In this document: piece after piece, positions 7,220-10,522 of the stretch
Numbering within the stretch: position 1 is the first letter of the stretch
Layout: the number at the start of each line of letters is the position of its first letter
Source: Prevotella sp.
GTDB lineage: Bacteria; Bacteroidota; Bacteroidia; Bacteroidales; Dysgonomonadaceae
Length of the DNA: 10,522 bases
Direction of reading: 5' to 3'
NCBI GenBank assembly: GCA_031260865.1
Contig: JAISKQ010000039.1
Coordinates: 1 to 10,522, forward strand
Translations under genes and position numbers: made by a program
The notes under the pieces: model-generated
Database searches by the model: none
The model's input: the letters and a program-made list of their open reading frames with translations, nothing else
Told to the model about the DNA's origin: nothing

Positions 7220-7546
7220 ATGACAATAAAGAACATCAGAAAAAGGATAATGTATATTCTGGGGGGTACTGTACTCACCGAAGATTTCTTATGGAAAAAC
7301 GCGCGTTTTATTATCACCGTGTTCGTTATTATTGTCCTCTATATCAGCAATAGGTATAGTTGCATAGAAGAAATAGCAAAAATAGAAAAACTTCAACAGG
7401 AATTGAAGGATGCCAAATATGAATCCCTTACGATATCAGCCGAGTTGATGGGGATCAGCCGTGAATCGAAAGTGGAAGATCTGGTTCAGAAGAATGGCAT
7501 AGAACTGGAGCAAGCAAAAGAGCCTATATATAAGATTAAAAAATAA
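7220..7546 (+). CDS. FtsL-like cell division protein
   Basis: A 108-residue bitopic membrane protein. It has a short basic cytoplasmic N-terminus (about 1-28), one transmembrane helix (about 29-46, FIITVFVIIVLYISNRY) and a periplasmic part opening with a coiled-coil-prone stretch (about 48-77, IEEIAKIEKLQQELKDAKYESL). This topology, and the position between rsmH and ftsI, match the FtsL-like proteins of Bacteroidota, which diverge too far from E. coli FtsL for easy sequence recognition. FtsL normally forms a complex with FtsB and FtsQ and helps activate FtsW/FtsI at the septum. A purine-rich AAGGATAAAG about 7-9 nt before the ATG supports this start over the internal ATG at codon 11. The function rests mainly on context and topology. 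Confidence 0.8.
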   Translation: MTIKNIRKRIMYILGGTVLTEDFLWKNARFIITVFVIIVLYISNRYSCIEEIAKIEKLQQELKDAKYESLTISAELMGISRESKVEDLVQKNGIELEQAKEPIYKIKK

Positions 7547-7569
7547 ATAGTAGGGAAAAAGGAATAAAA

Positions 7570-9771
7570 ATGGCAAAGCAATCAGAAGGAAGATTAAAAA
7601 AAGTAGCGGTCAGCCGATATGGTTGGATTACGTTTTTTCTGTCCTTGATATTTATTGCGATTATCGTTTGCATCTTTAAAATTAAATATGCGGAAGGTTC
7701 GATGTGGCGAGAACTTGGCAAACAGGAAACAGTAAAGAAAGACCATGATATACGCCCTAATCGCGGAAATATTTATGCGGACGACAATCGTTTGCTTGCG
7801 ACCAGCGAACCGCTGTACGGCGTTTATATGGATTTCATGGCTGACGGGATAAAGAAAGACACGCTAATGAAATATGTGACGCCGCTTTCGCAAGCATTAG
7901 CCAAAAAATTTCCTGACAGAAGCGCGAATCAATACAAACAGATAATATTGGATGGATGGGATCTTAGCCGTAAAGAAATCAAATTAATTGACCGGAACAA
8001 GAATAGCGACTCAAAAAACAAGGTTAAAATACGTAGCCGATATATAAGAATTATCCGCCCCGACATAAATTATATAGAACTGAAAGAACTCCAAACATAC
8101 CCTTTCTTTAACCAGAAGAGCAACAAAAGCGGATTATTTACGGAAGAAAAAACAATGCGTCTCAAACCTTTTGGTCGGTTAGCAAACAGGACGGTCGGAT
8201 CAATTTTTAAAAATATAGAAGAAGGGGGCGCCAGCGGGCTGGAACTAAAATATGATTCGATATTAAAAGGCGTGCCGGGACTTAAAACCCGCCAGCATGT
8301 GCAGGGCAGATGGATAGACAAAGTACTGAAAGAGCCGGTAGAAGGCTGGGATATTAAAACAACGCTCAATGTAGATATTCAGGACAAGGCGGAAAGCGCC
8401 CTGTATAACAAGCTTGTTGAGACAAAAGCCGAATCGGGTTGCGCCATTGTGATGGAAGTAGCCACCGGCGAGATAAAAGCGATAGCCAATTTGAATCGCA
8501 TATCGGAAGGCGTGTATACCGAAAGAAACCCGAACGCGTTCTCCTATATGTTCGAACCGGGATCCACATTCAAAACGGTATCATTGATGATTGCCCTCGA
8601 AGATGGCGTGGTGACTCCTAACGATTCTATATTTGTGGGTAACGGTGTATTCAATTATAGAGGAACGTTGGTAAAGGATCACTATTGGCGTACAGGCGGG
8701 CGCAAACAATATATGACGATTGCCGAAGGGATGCAAATTTCTTCGAATGTGGTTATTTCGAAAATGATACTGAAAGGCTATGAGAATAATCCCACAAAAT
8801 ATGTACAGCATATACACGACATGGGCTTGACTAAAAAACTGAAATGGGATGTTCCTTTAAAAGGAAGGGAAGGTACAGTTGCCATCCGTTTTCCGAACGA
8901 TAAAACCAATCCGTTCTCTAATACCACTTTACCTTGGATGTCTTTCGGTTACGAATCACAAGTGCCACCCATTTACATGCTGATGTTCTACAATGGGATA
9001 GCAAACAATGGTAAAATGATAAAACCATTCCTGACAAAAGCGTTCCTCAAAAATGGAGATGTTAAGGAAGAATTTGAGACAGAAGTGATTAATCCTTCTT
9101 TATGTTCCGAAAAGACATTGAATGAAATAAAAGAGATACTAAGAGGCGTCGTTACCGACGGTACGGGAAAAGCCGTTAATTCAAAATTTTTCCCTATTTC
9201 CGGAAAAACCGGTACAGCGATGATCGCCTCCGGAGGCGGATACGAAGGATATTATGTGTCGTTCTGCGGCTATTTTCCATCCGACGATCCCAAATATACT
9301 TGCTTTGTGGGAATCCGCAGACCGGAAGGATCACCATCGGGAGGGCTAATGCCGGGAGCCGTCTTCAAAAGTATAGCGGAAGATATCTATACACGGAATA
9401 TCGTTGCCACACCTGTCGACGCTCCAAAAGACACGACGAATTTATTCATTCCGATGGTAAAGAATGGCTCTTTGAAGAATACCGAAATCGTTTTAAATAA
9501 ACTGGCTCAAGCATATAATTTTTCAGGAGATAAGGTAGAATGGATAAAAGCCGGATCAACTGTCAATGGTATCTTATTGGAAAGAAACAGCGCCATAAGG
9601 CAAGGAATTGTCCCGAATGTGTTAGGAATGGGAGCGCGTGACGCCGTCTATATCCTCGAAACCGCCGGATTGAGAGTCAACCTGATAGGAGCAGGCAAAG
9701 TAAGACAACAGTCGGTACTTCCGGGAAATAGGTTCACAAGAGGGGTTACGATAACGATAGAATTAAATTAA
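7570..9771 (+). CDS. ftsI: Septal peptidoglycan transpeptidase FtsI (class B PBP) with PASTA domain
   Basis: A 733-residue class B penicillin-binding protein that cross-links septal peptidoglycan in the periplasm, partner of FtsW. The basic cytoplasmic tail (1-17) is followed by one transmembrane helix (about 18-38). The dimerisation/pedestal domain starts with IRPNRGNIYADDNRLLA (61-77) and extends to about 255. The transpeptidase domain has all three motifs: SxxK at S332-K335 (PGSTFK), SSN at 391-393 and KTG at 546-548 (SGKTGTA). S332 is the acylated serine. The C-terminal 55 residues (about 678-732, VPNVLGMGARDAVYILETAGL and onward) form one PASTA domain. That domain is common in Gram-positive PBPs, absent from E. 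coli FtsI, and frequent in Bacteroidota. The start has a purine-rich AAAAAGGAATAAAA stretch in front. It lies 23 bp after the ftsL-like gene. Confidence 0.95.
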   Translation: MAKQSEGRLKKVAVSRYGWITFFLSLIFIAIIVCIFKIKYAEGSMWRELGKQETVKKDHDIRPNRGNIYADDNRLLATSEPLYGVYMDFMADGIKKDTLMKYVTPLSQALAKKFPDRSANQYKQIILDGWDLSRKEIKLIDRNKNSDSKNKVKIRSRYIRIIRPDINYIELKELQTYPFFNQKSNKSGLFTEEKTMRLKPFGRLANRTVGSIFKNIEEGGASGLELKYDSILKGVPGLKTRQHVQGRWIDKVLKEPVEGWDIKTTLNVDIQDKAESALYNKLVETKAESGCAIVMEVATGEIKAIANLNRISEGVYTERNPNAFSYMFEPGSTFKTVSLMIALEDGVVTPNDSIFVGNGVFNYRGTLVKDHYWRTGGRKQYMTIAEGMQISSNVVISKMILKGYENNPTKYVQHIHDMGLTKKLKWDVPLKGREGTVAIRFPNDKTNPFSNTTLPWMSFGYESQVPPIYMLMFYNGIANNGKMIKPFLTKAFLKNGDVKEEFETEVINPSLCSEKTLNEIKEILRGVVTDGTGKAVNSKFFPISGKTGTAMIASGGGYEGYYVSFCGYFPSDDPKYTCFVGIRRPEGSPSGGLMPGAVFKSIAEDIYTRNIVATPVDAPKDTTNLFIPMVKNGSLKNTEIVLNKLAQAYNFSGDKVEWIKAGSTVNGILLERNSAIRQGIVPNVLGMGARDAVYILETAGLRVNLIGAGKVRQQSVLPGNRFTRGVTITIELN

Positions 9772-9881
9772 TAAAAAATACAGATATGAAACGAAGTATG
9801 ATTTTTGTCAAATCACCAAAGTCCATGATAATAAAAATCATGCGAGTTCCATATGGCAACTAAAATCAAAATTATTATCAT
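9772..9881 (+). other. ftsI-murE intergenic gap with a 25-codon ORF
   Basis: This 110-bp gap is the longest inside the dcw stretch seen here (others are 2, 15 and 23 bp). It contains an ATG-to-TAA ORF at 9786-9863 encoding a basic, methionine-rich 25-residue peptide starting MKRSMIFVKSPKS. I do not recognise it, and no ribosome binding site is visible, so it may well be untranslated. The ORF overlaps the inverted repeats described at 9796-9843 and 9825-9881. No promoter with a convincing -7/-33 pair was found. Confidence 0.4.
9796..9843 (+). repeat. 13-bp imperfect hairpin upstream of murE
   Basis: Bases 9796-9808 pair with 9831-9843 (core ATGATTTTT at 9798-9806 with AAAAATCAT at 9833-9841, two G:U pairs in the stem, loop of 22 nt). 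An alternative pairing exists: ATGATAAT (9825-9832) is the exact reverse complement of ATTATCAT (9874-9881), the eight bases directly before the murE ATG. The two structures overlap at 9831-9832 and compete in part. There is no T-run after the first stem, so it is not an ordinary terminator. Any regulatory role is inference. Confidence 0.4.
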
Positions 9882-10522
9882 ATGAAATTGCAGGATTTAC
9901 TTAAGAACATAGATGTAACAGAAATAAAAGGAGATATTGATACGGATGTAACAGGTGTTTTCACCGATTCGCGCAAATCTGTTTCCGGTTCGGTTTTCAT
10001 CGCGCTGAAAGGCGTGCAAGTGGACGGACACCAATATATAAACAATGCCCTTGACCTGGGAGCGAAAGTGATTATTCACGAAGAAAAAATAGATACATTC
10101 GTGGATGGCATCACCTACGTGAATGTGATGGACGGTGCAGACGCCGCCGGAAAAATAGCGACGCACTGGTATGGCGATCCTTCCTCCAAACTGAAATTAG
10201 TAGGAGTAACAGGAACAAACGGAAAAACAACCACAGCGACCCTGCTTTACGAAATATTCCGCGAATTGGGTTACAAAGCCGGATTGCTGTCCACTGTCGC
10301 CAACTATATAGACGGCACGATGTACCATGCCACACATACGACGCCCGACCCCATTTCATTGAACGATATGCTGAAAAAGATGGTGGACGCGGGTTGTGAA
10401 TACGCCTTTATGGAAGTTAGTTCCCATGCGATACATCAAAAACGGATTAGCGGATTGAAGTTTGAAGGGGGTATATTCACCAATATTACACAAGACCACC
10501 TTGACTATCATAAAACAATGGC
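9882..10522 (+). CDS. murE: UDP-MurNAc-tripeptide synthetase MurE (5' part, cut by window end)
   Basis: The first 213 codons of a Mur ligase; the gene continues past the window. MurE adds the third stem-peptide residue, usually meso-diaminopimelate in Bacteroidota, to UDP-MurNAc-L-Ala-D-Glu in the cytoplasm using ATP. Seen here: the N-terminal UDP-binding domain with DSRKSVSGSVFIALKG (29-44), the ATP-binding loop GVTGTNGKTTT (108-118), HTTPDP (152-157), MEVSSHAIHQKR (177-188) and TNITQDHLDYH (200-210). MEVSSHA and the TTPD motif distinguish MurE from MurC, MurD and MurF. The motif that discriminates diaminopimelate from lysine (DNPR-type) lies outside the window, so the added amino acid cannot be confirmed. 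No Shine-Dalgarno sequence precedes the ATG. Confidence 0.95.
   Translation, partial: MKLQDLLKNIDVTEIKGDIDTDVTGVFTDSRKSVSGSVFIALKGVQVDGHQYINNALDLGAKVIIHEEKIDTFVDGITYVNVMDGADAAGKIATHWYGDPSSKLKLVGVTGTNGKTTTATLLYEIFRELGYKAGLLSTVANYIDGTMYHATHTTPDPISLNDMLKKMVDAGCEYAFMEVSSHAIHQKRISGLKFEGGIFTNITQDHLDYHKTM

Noticed and set aside
8439..8621. Plus-strand short frame inside ftsI
   Set aside because: Out-of-frame shadow of the transpeptidase domain around the SxxK motif.
10111..10359. 82-codon minus-strand frame over murE
   Set aside because: Antisense to the MurE ATP-binding loop region; composition is that of a shadow frame.
1..10522. Mobile element, defence system or other new accessory system
   Set aside because: No transposase, integrase, toxin, nuclease or terminal repeats are present; all long genes belong to well-known glycoside hydrolase or dcw families.

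Overview
The window reads as part of a Bacteroidota chromosome, most likely from the order Bacteroidales. The evidence is the gene content (a secreted GH2/GH92 pair beside the division and cell-wall cluster), the almost complete lack of Shine-Dalgarno sequences, the Bacteroidota-style FtsL-like protein, and promoter-like TAnnTTT elements in place of E. coli-type -10 boxes. I cannot assign a genus from sequence alone.

Layout, all genes on the + strand: (1) 1-356, noncoding leader with small AT-rich hairpins and a candidate promoter. (2) 357-5479, two secreted glycoside hydrolases 11 bp apart: a GH2 enzyme of the exo-beta-glucosaminidase / endo-beta-mannosidase-like type and a GH92 alpha-mannosidase. 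(3) 5480-5825, intergenic, holding a strong intrinsic terminator for the hydrolase operon and then the control region of the next operon, with a 10-bp-periodic GTGGGG repeat that looks like the MraZ operator. (4) 5826-10522, the start of the dcw (division and cell wall) cluster: mraZ, rsmH, an ftsL-like gene, ftsI/PBP with a C-terminal PASTA domain, and the first 213 codons of murE, which runs off the end.

How the genes work together: the first pair probably trims alpha-mannosides and then a beta-linked core sugar from mannose-containing glycans (N-glycan-like material is the leading guess) outside the cytoplasm. No SusC/SusD, sulfatase, regulator or transporter is visible next to them, so this is a minimal locus rather than a full polysaccharide utilisation locus. 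The second group links septal peptidoglycan synthesis (FtsL-like, FtsI), precursor synthesis (MurE), 16S rRNA modification (RsmH) and transcriptional self-control (MraZ).

The protein-coding content is of known families and I see no sign of a new defence or mobile system. The parts most worth a second look are non-coding: the mraZ operator overlapping a candidate promoter, and the 110-bp ftsI-murE gap with mutually exclusive inverted repeats and a 25-codon ORF.
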